Assembly (NCBI RefSeq): GCF_042646385.1
Contig: NZ_JBHRTO010000001.1
Location: 1,922,001 to 1,986,000 of the forward strand
Source of the DNA: Cypionkella sinensis
Lineage (GTDB): Bacteria; Pseudomonadota; Alphaproteobacteria; Rhodobacterales; Rhodobacteraceae
Direction: 5' to 3'
DNA: 64,000 nt
Part shown: positions 48,920-56,809 of the stretch, piece by piece
Position numbering within the stretch: the stretch's first letter is position 1
Layout of the letters: each line of letters starts with the position of its first letter
Program-made: the position numbers and the translations under genes
Notes under the pieces: model-generated
Told to the model about the DNA's origin: nothing
The model's input: only the letters and a program-made list of their open reading frames with translations
The model's database searches: none

Positions 48920-50059
48920 ATGACCGCCTTGATCACCCTTCGCATCGCCCGGCCCGCCGTGGCGGCTTTTGCTGCGATGGGCGTGCTGTGGGGGTCTTTT
49001 GCCGCCGATTTGCCCGATATCAAGGCGATGCTGAACATCGACGAGCAGCATTTGGGTGCGTTGATGTTCATGACGCCAATTGCGGCGGTTTGTGCGATGC
49101 TGGTGGCCCCGCGCTTGGGCGTGGCGTTCGGGCGCCGCGCGATGCTGATCTCGTGCCTGTTGATGTGCGTGGCGTTCACGCTGCCGGGGCAGACGAGTGC
49201 GCTGTGGCTGTTTCCGCTGGCAATGATGGCTTGCGGTGCGGGCACCGGGCTGACCGATGTGCTGATGAACGCCCGGGTGGCGACGATCGAGACGCAAAGC
49301 GGGCGGCCGCTGATGAACCTGTGCCATGCGGCCTATAGCTTTGGCTATGCGGGTGGCGCGATTGCCACCGGGGCGTTGCGCAGTGCCGGGTGGTCTCCGG
49401 CCTGGGTGCTGTGCAGCATGGCGCTGCTGGCGGGGCTGCTCGCCCTGGCCGCTTATGAGCGCGATGGCCGGATCGAGGGGCTGGCGCGACCCAAGGGCAA
49501 GGCGGCGGCGCATCTGGGGCTGGTGCCGATGATCGGCGGCGCGATGGTGCTGATCGCGTTTCTGACCGAGAATGCCGCCGAGAACTGGTCGGCGCTGCAT
49601 ATCGAGAAAAATCTGGGCGGCTCGCCTGCCGATGGCGCGATGGGGCCCGCAGTGATGGCGATCACCATGGGGGTGGCGCGGCTGTTCGGGCAGGGTCTGG
49701 CCAGCCGGTTTCCCGCGGTATGGCTGCTGACCGGCGGGGCGGTGATCTCGGCCAGTGGCGCGCTGGGGGCGGCTTTGGCAGTCACGCCCGCGATGGCCTA
49801 TGCCGGGTTCATCGTGATGGGCATCGGATCATCGGTGATCGCGCCCACGGTGTTTTCTCTGGTGGGCCAGCTGGCCGACCCCGCCGCCCGCGCGCGGGCT
49901 GTCGCACGGGCGACGCTGATCGGCTATTTCGGCTATTTCTTCGGCCCGCCCGCGATTGGCTTTGTCGCCGGGCATTTCGGCCTGCGCTTCGCGTTTGTCT
50001 GTGCAGCGGTGATGCTGGCGGGCATTCCGGTGCTGGCAAGGGTGTTGCTGCGGCGTTAG
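48920..50059 (+). CDS. MFS transporter (YbjJ-like)
   Basis: 379 aa with about twelve membrane spans, from RPAVAAFAAMGVLWGSFAADLPDIKAML to FAFVCAAVMLAGIPVLARVLLRR. DVLMNARVATIE and AENWSALHIEKNLG are typical of the YbjJ/inner-membrane MFS group. The substrate is unknown. Start ATG follows CAGGAGAATGCC. It ends overlapping the RTX gene stop by 4 bp (convergent). Confidence 0.86.
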   Translation: MTALITLRIARPAVAAFAAMGVLWGSFAADLPDIKAMLNIDEQHLGALMFMTPIAAVCAMLVAPRLGVAFGRRAMLISCLLMCVAFTLPGQTSALWLFPLAMMACGAGTGLTDVLMNARVATIETQSGRPLMNLCHAAYSFGYAGGAIATGALRSAGWSPAWVLCSMALLAGLLALAAYERDGRIEGLARPKGKAAAHLGLVPMIGGAMVLIAFLTENAAENWSALHIEKNLGGSPADGAMGPAVMAITMGVARLFGQGLASRFPAVWLLTGGAVISASGALGAALAVTPAMAYAGFIVMGIGSSVIAPTVFSLVGQLADPAARARAVARATLIGYFGYFFGPPAIGFVAGHFGLRFAFVCAAVMLAGIPVLARVLLRR

Positions 50060-52260
50060 GAAAATGGTTGGTCGACGCTGAATGCAAAAGTCACAGCGCC
50101 ACTGTAGTTGAGCAATGTCAGCGAACCATTGCTCCAACTGATTAGTTTATCCGCTCCGTCTTGGGTGATCGTCAGATCGTCGACGTTTAACGTAACATGA
50201 TTTGCAAAGCTGATGACATCCTGCGCAGTGTAATCGGTGATCGTGTCATGATCCTCTGAAGAATAGTTATCGAAATCAAATACAAAGCGATCAACGCCGG
50301 TTCCGCCTGTCATCACGTCATCGCCATTGCCTCCGCGCAGAATGTCATTGCCACTCCCGCCCGACAAACTGTCCTTGCCGTCAAAGCCAAACAGTTTGTC
50401 ATCGCCGCTGCCGCCGAACAGGCTGTCATCGTCAATGGAAATCGCAAACTCGCTGCCGCCAATCAGCACGTCATTGCCATATCCGCCATAAAGCAGATCC
50501 GAGCCGCCATCGCCCGACAGCAAATCATCACCATAGCCGCCATAAAGGCTGTCCGCCCCGCCGCCCTCATCAAATCCAGTATCGCCGTAGAGACTGTCGT
50601 TGCCTTCTACGCCCGCGAGCCAATCGGAACCAAAACCACCCCCCAACCAGTCATCGCCCAGCCCGCCAAGCAAAGTGTCCCTGCCGACATCGGCGTCGAT
50701 GCTGTCGTTGCCACTGCCACCGCTCAGCAGATCATTGCCGTCCCAACCTGCAAGCGTATCGTCACCGCTGCCGCCGTAGGCACGAACGTCGCCAGAGCCG
50801 CCAAACAGGCCATCATTGCCGTCACCGCCAAACAGAAGATCGTTGCCAGCCTCACCGTCCAACTGGCCATCGCCGCTACCACCATAAAGCGTATCGCCCG
50901 CACCGGGACTACCACTTGAATCGCCCTGAAGCGTGTCATTGCCCGCACCGCCATCCAAGAGATCGCCGAAACGACCGCCGGTGATCCAGTCGTCTCCGTC
51001 GCGCCCGCGCAAGGTTTCGGCCAGATCGACGCCGTGCAGGCTGTCATTGCCGCCGCTGCCGAGCAGCGAGATATGCTCAAACCCCACAAAGTTTAGGCTG
51101 TCAGACAATCCGCCATTGGAGCCAAACAATGTCACGTCAAAGTTGCCACCGCCCCCAGTGCCACTACTGGAAACCCCCGCATAGCCCAGCGAAGTGATGT
51201 GGCCAAAATCCAGCACCAGCGTGTCGGTGCCTGCACCGGCATCCAAAAGGCCGCTGCTGCCCGTGAAAGCCGTCGCGGCCCACACCAATCGGACCGTGTC
51301 GGCATGTTTGGTCAACTTGCCATAGTAGTTTTCAACGTCGCTATAGAGCGCCCCTATGTTCTTGCCGATGCTTACGCCAGTTGTCGAAGCTGACAGGTCA
51401 AGAATGACCTCGTCCACGCCCGCGCCACCGAAGACCTGATCCTGCCCGGTGACAGACCAGAACGCATCATTTCCAGCGCCACCAAAAAGGCGATCTGCGG
51501 CCCCATTGCCAGACTTTGCCACAAACGTATCATTGCCGTCGCCACCATACAGCAGGTTGCTGTCAATGGCACCGGCCCGCAGATCGTCATCGCCCGCGCC
51601 ACCATACAGCCGCGACCGCGTGCCACCCACCCAGTTAGACAGGTCGACATAATCATTGCCGCGGCTGCCATAGAGGGTAAGAATTTCAAAATCATACAAA
51701 TTGGCCGACCCAAGTCGGTTCGTATTTGTAAAAACCCCGGCTGTGACAATGCTACTAGACGTGACGAAAACCACACGCTCGGCGATGGTCAAGCTGCTGT
51801 AATTCAACACCAGACTGTCTTGCCCTGCACCGGCATAGAGGCTTGGACCTGAATAGATATAGGACGGGCCGCGGGCATCCGGGCCACCCAAGGCCCCCGC
51901 GAACAGAGTGTCGTCGAAGGCCGTCAATTTTCCGGAAAGTGCTTCAAAGCCTGCCAGAGGGCTGCCAACCGTAACGCTGTTCAACTTGATGCCGGCATTG
52001 CGCGCGCTGAGATCGAAATAAGCGGTGTCTATGCCTGCGCCGCCAAACAGACGACCCCCGGGCCGATAGACCAGATAGTCGTCCCCATCACCCCCATAAA
52101 GGCTATCGCCACCACCACCGCCGAACAGCACATCATTCCCGGCAAGGCCTATGATGGTATCCGCGCCCGATGTTCCGGTAAGCGTATCGTTGCCAGACGT
52201 GCCCGAGATGGTGGCCGTCACCGGCACAGGTTCAACGACAGGTTCAACAACGCCACCCAT
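50056..52260 (-). CDS. RTX-type calcium-binding repeat protein (putative type I secreted)
   Basis: 734 aa from MGGVVEPVVEPVPVTATISG (ATG 52260 after AAAGGATTG). No Sec signal. Many GGxGxDxLx nonapeptides occur in at least three blocks: residues about 20-75, a middle scattered set, and a dense C-terminal array from GRDGDDWITGGRFGDLLDGGAGNDTL to GGNGDDVMTGGTGVDRFVF, which bind calcium in a beta-roll. The last 60 residues (FDFDNYSSEDHDTITDYTAQDVISF ... FAFSVDQPFS) look like a C-terminal type I secretion signal. No catalytic domain or secretion genes are nearby; the role may be surface or S-layer-like. Confidence 0.9.
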   Translation of the reverse strand: MGGVVEPVVEPVPVTATISGTSGNDTLTGTSGADTIIGLAGNDVLFGGGGGDSLYGGDGDDYLVYRPGGRLFGGAGIDTAYFDLSARNAGIKLNSVTVGSPLAGFEALSGKLTAFDDTLFAGALGGPDARGPSYIYSGPSLYAGAGQDSLVLNYSSLTIAERVVFVTSSSIVTAGVFTNTNRLGSANLYDFEILTLYGSRGNDYVDLSNWVGGTRSRLYGGAGDDDLRAGAIDSNLLYGGDGNDTFVAKSGNGAADRLFGGAGNDAFWSVTGQDQVFGGAGVDEVILDLSASTTGVSIGKNIGALYSDVENYYGKLTKHADTVRLVWAATAFTGSSGLLDAGAGTDTLVLDFGHITSLGYAGVSSSGTGGGGNFDVTLFGSNGGLSDSLNFVGFEHISLLGSGGNDSLHGVDLAETLRGRDGDDWITGGRFGDLLDGGAGNDTLQGDSSGSPGAGDTLYGGSGDGQLDGEAGNDLLFGGDGNDGLFGGSGDVRAYGGSGDDTLAGWDGNDLLSGGSGNDSIDADVGRDTLLGGLGDDWLGGGFGSDWLAGVEGNDSLYGDTGFDEGGGADSLYGGYGDDLLSGDGGSDLLYGGYGNDVLIGGSEFAISIDDDSLFGGSGDDKLFGFDGKDSLSGGSGNDILRGGNGDDVMTGGTGVDRFVFDFDNYSSEDHDTITDYTAQDVISFANHVTLNVDDLTITQDGADKLISWSNGSLTLLNYSGAVTFAFSVDQPFS

Positions 52261-52355
52261 TACACAATCCTTTGTATGCACCCGTTACGCGACACCGCAC
52301 TTTCTTGGGAACAGAACACTAGATCACAACGCGCGGTCAATCTGCGAAAGCGCCG

Positions 52356-53522
52356 TTACGCCCAATCGCCCTCAAAGTCCTTTGGCACCAGAACATGTTC
52401 GCGGCTGATGTCGCGGGCTTTTTGCACGCCGCACAGGGCCATCGAGATGTCGAGTTCCTTGTGGATCACCTCGAGCGCCTTGGTCACGCCAGCCTGCCCC
52501 GCAGCCCCCAGACCGTAGATGAAGCTGCGACCGATGAAGGTGGATTTTGCGCCAAGGGCCAGTGCCTTCAGCACGTCCTGGCCCGAGCGGATGCCGCTGT
52601 CCATGTAGATCTCGGTCTGATCGCCCACCGCCTTGACGATGGAGGGCAGCACGCGGATCGACGACAGCGCGCCGTCCAACTGCCGCCCGCCGTGGTTCGA
52701 GACGATCATCGCATCGGCGCCGACATCGGCGGCCATGCGGGCATCGTCGGCATCCAGAATGCCCTTCAGGATCAGCTTACCGCCCCATTGATCGCGGATA
52801 CGCTTGACTTTGCCCCAATCAAGCTGCGGGTCGAACTGCTCATTCGCCCAGCGCGTCAGGTCGGCAAGATCGGTGACGCCTTTCACATGGCCGACGATAT
52901 TGCGGAACTGGCGACGCGGGGTTTTCAGCATCGCCGTCGACCATGCCGGCTTGGTGGCCATGTTGATGATGTTCGGCAGGGTCAGTCGCGGCGGGCTGGT
53001 CAGGCCGTTTTTCAGATCCTTGTGGCGCTGGCCAAGGATTTGCAGATCGAGCGTCAGCACCAAGGCCGAGCATTTCGCCGCCCGCGCGCGTTCAATCGCG
53101 GCATCGACAAAATCTTCGTCCTTCATGACGTAAAGCTGGAACCAGAATGGCGTGGGGCTGTGGGCGGCAACATCCTCGATCGAGCAGATCGACATGGTCG
53201 ACAGCGTGAACGGCACCCCAAAGGCGGCGGCGGCGCGGGCGGCGAGGATCTCACCATCCGGCCATTGCATGCCCGTCGAGCCCACCGGCGACAGCGCCAC
53301 TGGCATCGCCACAGGATTGCCCAGCATGGTGACTTCGGTGCTGCGCCCGGTCAGATCGCGCGCCACGCGTTGCCGCAGGCGGATCTGGGCGAAATCCGAG
53401 CTGTTGTCGCGAAAGGTCTGCTCGGTATACGACCCGCTTTCGCAGTAGTCGTAAAACATCCGGGGCGTGCGCTTTTTGTAAAGCTGCTTCAGATCGTCGA
53501 TGCAGGTGATCACCGGAGCCAT
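52356..53522 (-). CDS. lldD: FMN-dependent L-lactate dehydrogenase/alpha-hydroxyacid oxidase
   Basis: 388-aa TIM-barrel flavoprotein. Conserved residues: YDYCESGSYTEQTFRDN, PVGSTGMQWPDGE, FQLYVMKD, KGILDADDARMAADVGADAMIVSNHGGRQLDG (catalytic His, substrate Arg) and IYMDSGIRSGQDVLKALALGA. It lacks the membrane insert typical of glycolate oxidases. Start ATG 53522 follows AAGGAAAGGG. A perfect 16-bp inverted repeat directly upstream suggests tight control. Mandelate or glycolate oxidation are alternatives. Confidence 0.9.
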   Translation of the reverse strand: MAPVITCIDDLKQLYKKRTPRMFYDYCESGSYTEQTFRDNSSDFAQIRLRQRVARDLTGRSTEVTMLGNPVAMPVALSPVGSTGMQWPDGEILAARAAAAFGVPFTLSTMSICSIEDVAAHSPTPFWFQLYVMKDEDFVDAAIERARAAKCSALVLTLDLQILGQRHKDLKNGLTSPPRLTLPNIINMATKPAWSTAMLKTPRRQFRNIVGHVKGVTDLADLTRWANEQFDPQLDWGKVKRIRDQWGGKLILKGILDADDARMAADVGADAMIVSNHGGRQLDGALSSIRVLPSIVKAVGDQTEIYMDSGIRSGQDVLKALALGAKSTFIGRSFIYGLGAAGQAGVTKALEVIHKELDISMALCGVQKARDISREHVLVPKDFEGDWA

Positions 53523-53535
53523 GGCAAGGCCCTTT

Positions 53536-53572
53536 CCTTGAAATTGGTAATGGATGATTACCAATTTCAAGG
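53536..53572 (-). promoter_or_regulatory. Perfect 16-bp inverted repeat upstream of lldD
   Basis: CCTTGAAATTGGTAAT, a 5-bp spacer, then ATTACCAATTTCAAGG. On the minus strand the 3' arm ends in CAAGG, part of the ribosome-binding site. It may be a dimeric repressor operator (TTGGT/ACCAA resembles GntR/FadR-type sites such as LldR) or an RNA hairpin that hides the ribosome site; the sequence fits both. Confidence 0.7.
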
Positions 53573-53644
53573 GTTATGTGCAATGCCAATCTGCGGTGGT
53601 GCGCCGCAGGATGGAGGTGCGCTTGCGTTTGGGTCATCAACATC

Positions 53645-53852
53645 GGGCGGAAAAAGGAAACGCATCGCGTTTCCCCGCCCGTGCGCGCGGTCACACCCTG
53701 TAGTCGGATCAGCGAGAAACCCGTAGAGGCCAGCACCCGACCCGGCGGGCGAGAAGCGCCCGCCATCGGCGGGTCGGGCGCTGGCCGGGCCTTGGAGGCC
53801 CGGCGGTTTCAGCGGCACCTGCACCGCATGGCGAAGGCGATGGCCTTCGCCA
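53645..53852 (+). repeat. Multi-hairpin intergenic element (element 2, plus orientation)
   Basis: GGAAACGC/GCGTTTCC in a GGGCGG/CCGCCC frame (53645-53680), compound hairpin 53728-53785 (outer GGCCAGC/GCTGGCC, inner GGGCG-agaag-CGCCC), GGGCCT-tgg-AGGCCC (53786-53802) and TGGCGAAGGC-GATG-GCCTTCGCCA (53828-53852). Sits between TMEM175 and lldD, both on the minus strand, and is the inverted partner of 47587-47795. The remainder of the 53573-53880 gap shows nothing else. Confidence 0.75.
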
Positions 53853-53880
53853 TTGTGTCGATAGGTATGTCGATCCGGCC

Positions 53881-54453
53881 CTAATGCGGCATGCGCGAAA
53901 AGCGCCGGTCCGGCACGATCCAGATCGCCGCAACCAGCGCCAGCAGCGCCAAAGCCAGCAGCGGTTGCACAAAGGCCAGCGGAATCGCCAGCGCATAGAT
54001 CAGGGTCGAAATATTGCCCTTGCGATCCGATCCCAGCGCGCGGGCGAAATCGGACTCCGCGCCATGCTCGGCCATCAAAGCCTTGACCAGCAAGGCGTAA
54101 GAGATGGAACACATCAGCAGATCAAAGGCATAGATCGCCACGGTTGGCGCGGTAAAGCCGTTCTCGCCCATGAAGCCGGTGGCAAATGGCATCAGCGACA
54201 ACCAGAACAGCAGATGCAGATTGGCCCATAACACCCAGCCGCCGACATGTTTGACGGCCTGGAACATATGGTGGTGATTGTTCCAGTAGATGCCGACATT
54301 CACAAACGACAGCACATAGCTGAAAAAGATCGGCAATAGCGGCCAAAGCGCCTCAATATCATGGCCATGCGGCACTTTCAGTTCCAGTACCATGATGGTG
54401 ATGATGATGGCCAGCACGCCATCCGAGAATGCTTCAATCCGACCTTTTTGCAT
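53881..54453 (-). CDS. TMEM175-family potassium channel (DUF1211)
   Basis: 190 aa, six membrane segments. The hallmark RIEAFSDGVLAIIITIMVLELKVP (FSDG in helix 1, forming the pore) opens the protein; IYWNNHHHMFQAV and LFWLSLMPFATGFMGE are also family-typical. Bacterial TMEM175 proteins are tetrameric K+-permeable channels with one such repeat. Encoded downstream of trpA. Confidence 0.9.
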   Translation of the reverse strand: MQKGRIEAFSDGVLAIIITIMVLELKVPHGHDIEALWPLLPIFFSYVLSFVNVGIYWNNHHHMFQAVKHVGGWVLWANLHLLFWLSLMPFATGFMGENGFTAPTVAIYAFDLLMCSISYALLVKALMAEHGAESDFARALGSDRKGNISTLIYALAIPLAFVQPLLALALLALVAAIWIVPDRRFSRMPH

Positions 54454-54504
54454 GGGGAAAATCTCCGGGAGGTTACGGGTTACTGTGGTGACTGTGGGGG
54501 TGTC

Positions 54505-54525
54505 TTGGGGGTTTCACACCCCCAA
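54505..54525 (-). terminator. Hairpin after trpA
   Basis: TTGGGGG/CCCCCAA with a 7-nt loop lies 57 bp after the trpA stop on the minus strand, with further C/G runs either side. No U-tract follows, so termination is uncertain. Confidence 0.4.
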
Positions 54526-54581
54526 ACCCCCGTGGGATATTTAAGCAGAGAGGATGACAATTTTAGTCAAATTTTAGACGC

Positions 54582-55373
54582 TTACGCCGCATGGGCACCG
54601 GCGGCGAGTTTGGCCACAAACTCCAGCACCTCGGCCACGGGTTTGCCGGTGCTGATTTCCTTGACGATGGCCGAGCCTACCACGCAGCCATCCGCCACGC
54701 CTGCAATCGCTTGCGCAGCCTCGGGGGTGTTGATACCAAAGCCGACGATCACCGGCAGATCGGTCGAGCGTTTGATCCGCGCCACTTCCGGCCCAACATC
54801 GCCCGCCTGCGCCGCAGCCGCGCCGGTGATGCCGGTGACAGAGACGTAATAGACAAAACCGGACGTGTTTTGCAGCACCTTCGGCAGGCGTTTGGCATCG
54901 GTGGTCGGGGTCGCGAGGCGAATGAAGTTCAGCCCAGCCGCTTGCGCGGGCAGGCAGAGTTCGCTGTCTTCCTCGGGCGGAAGGTCGACGATGATCAAGC
55001 CATCAATCCCGGCCTCGGTGGCTTGGGTCAGGAACAGATCGACGCCACGGGAATAGATCGGGTTGTAGTAGCCCATCAGCACGATCGGGGTGGTTTTATC
55101 GGCGCTGCGGAAATCGCGCACCATCTGCAAGGTGCGGTCCAGCGTCATGCCACCTTCCAGCGCGCGCTGGCCGGCCAGTTGAATGGTCGGGCCATCCGCC
55201 ATCGGATCGGTGAAGGGCAGGCCCAGCTCGATCACATCGACACCCGCCCCCGGCAAGCCCCGCATCACCTCAAGCGAACGTGCGACATCGGGATCACCCG
55301 CCATGATATAGGCGACGAAGGCCTTTTTCTGCTGCGACTTCAGCCGCGCGAAAGTGTCGTCGATTCTGCTCAT
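54582..55373 (-). CDS. trpA: Tryptophan synthase alpha chain
   Basis: Releases indole from indole-3-glycerol phosphate. 263 aa from MSRIDDTFARLKSQQKKAFVAYIMAGDPD. Catalytic Glu in DVIELGLPFTDPMADGPTIQ and Asp in GLIIVDLPPEED; phosphate-binding FVYYVSVTGITGAA and VIVGFGINTPEAAQAIAGVADGCVVGSAIV. A longer frame to 55511 is discounted. trpB is not adjacent in the visible direction: the upstream gene ychF is divergent. Confidence 0.97.
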   Translation of the reverse strand: MSRIDDTFARLKSQQKKAFVAYIMAGDPDVARSLEVMRGLPGAGVDVIELGLPFTDPMADGPTIQLAGQRALEGGMTLDRTLQMVRDFRSADKTTPIVLMGYYNPIYSRGVDLFLTQATEAGIDGLIIVDLPPEEDSELCLPAQAAGLNFIRLATPTTDAKRLPKVLQNTSGFVYYVSVTGITGAAAAQAGDVGPEVARIKRSTDLPVIVGFGINTPEAAQAIAGVADGCVVGSAIVKEISTGKPVAEVLEFVAKLAAGAHAA

Positions 55374-55473
55374 AGCCCGGCCCATCCCTGCAAATCCCGC
55401 ACCGGGTTTGCACGGGAAACCCCGGAAAATCAATGCCCCTTGACCGCGCCGCGCCCTGACCCTGCCTTGCGGC

Positions 55474-55510
55474 TTCATCTTGGCAAAAATACTCCCCCCG
55501 GAGGGTTCCA
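55474..55510 (+). repeat. Short intergenic repeat TTCATCTTGGCAAAAATACT with CTCC/GGAG hairpin
   Basis: Third copy of the motif seen at 16667 and 42668, here in the divergent trpA-ychF gap, followed by CTCC-cccc-GGAG. Identical to the 16667 copy over 20 bases. Confidence 0.65.
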
Positions 55511-55603
55511 CAGCCCCGCCTGCGCTGCTTTCCCAAGCGAAAGCCTTGACCGCACCGCCACTCCTGCCTATGCCGCAAGCGGTCTGGACAATGGGGTGGC
55601 GCT

Positions 55604-56701
55604 ATGGGTTTCAAAATGGGTATCGTTGGTCTGCCGAATGTCGGCAAATCCACCCTGTTCAATGCACTGACCCGGACGGCGGCGGCGCAAGCGGCGAACT
55701 TCCCGTTCTGCACCATCGAGCCGAACGTCGGCGAGGTGGCAGTGCCGGATGCGCGGCTCGACAAGCTGGCAGCGATTGCGGGCAGCAAGCAGATCATCCC
55801 GACCCGGATGACCTTTGTCGATATCGCGGGCCTTGTGCGTGGGGCCAGCAAGGGCGAGGGTTTGGGCAACCAGTTCCTCGCCAATATCCGCGAATGCGAT
55901 GCCGTAGCGCACGTGCTGCGCTGCTTTGAAGACGGCGACATCACCCATGTCGAAGGCAAGATTGATCCGGTGGCAGATGCCGAGACCATCGAGACCGAGT
56001 TGATGATCGCCGATATGGAAAGCATCGAGCGTCGCCTGACCGGCCTTGCGAAAAAGCTGCGCGGCGGTGATCAGGACACGCTGGATCAGGACCGTTTGCT
56101 GCGCGCGGCGTTGAAACTGCTCGAAGCCGGGCAGCCCGCGCGCAATCTACAGATCGCCGAGGAAGATCAGCGTCAGTGGCGGATGCTGCAATTGCTGACC
56201 TCAAAGCCGGTGCTTTACGTCTGCAACGTCGAGGAATCCGCGGCTGCCGAGGGCAACAGCCAATCCGCCCGCGTCGCCGAGATGGCGGCCAAGCAGGGGG
56301 CTGGCACGGTGGTGATCTCGGCCAAGATCGAAGAAGAAATCAGCCAGCTTGCCGATGACGAAGCCGCGATGTTCCTAGAGGAAATGGGCCTGCACGAAGC
56401 GGGCCTCGACCGCCTGATCCGGGCCGGATACAAATTGCTGGGCCTGTCCACCTATTTCACCGTCGGCCCGAAAGAGGCCCGCGCCTGGACGATTCATAAG
56501 GGGATGCTCGCGCCGCAGGCGGCAGGCGTGATCCATGGTGATTTCGAGAAGGGTTTCATTCGGGCTGAGACCGTGGCCTATGACGATTACATTGCAGGCA
56601 AGGGCGAGGCCGGGGCGAAAGAGGCCGGAAAGTTCCGGGTTGAAGGCAAGACCTACGAGGTCAAAGATGGGGACGTGCTGCACTTTTTGTTTAATGGGTG
56701 A
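55604..56701 (+). CDS. ychF: Obg-like ATPase YchF
   Basis: Redox-responsive translation-associated P-loop ATPase, 365 aa. G1 GIVGLPNVGKSTLFNALT, switch TRMTFVDIAGLVRGASKGEGLGNQFL, and NVEE in place of the GTPase NKxD, which gives ATP preference. C-terminal TGS-like domain YFTVGPKEARAWTIHKGMLAPQAAGVIHGDFEKGFIRAE. Ubiquitous housekeeping gene. Confidence 0.97.
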   Translation: MGFKMGIVGLPNVGKSTLFNALTRTAAAQAANFPFCTIEPNVGEVAVPDARLDKLAAIAGSKQIIPTRMTFVDIAGLVRGASKGEGLGNQFLANIRECDAVAHVLRCFEDGDITHVEGKIDPVADAETIETELMIADMESIERRLTGLAKKLRGGDQDTLDQDRLLRAALKLLEAGQPARNLQIAEEDQRQWRMLQLLTSKPVLYVCNVEESAAAEGNSQSARVAEMAAKQGAGTVVISAKIEEEISQLADDEAAMFLEEMGLHEAGLDRLIRAGYKLLGLSTYFTVGPKEARAWTIHKGMLAPQAAGVIHGDFEKGFIRAETVAYDDYIAGKGEAGAKEAGKFRVEGKTYEVKDGDVLHFLFNG

Positions 56702-56809
56702 GATCCGATCCCGGCCGGCCGTGTTTTCAGTTGGGGCGCCACAAAATTGCCGGCCTCTTCTGATTGGGATGATCGTGTTGCGATCACGCCATTCTGACTG
56801 GCAGGCATT

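Noticed and set aside
50056..52260. Tandem DNA repeat array in the RTX gene as a separate mobile feature
   Set aside because: The periodicity is the coding consequence of glycine/aspartate nonapeptides; codons vary between units.
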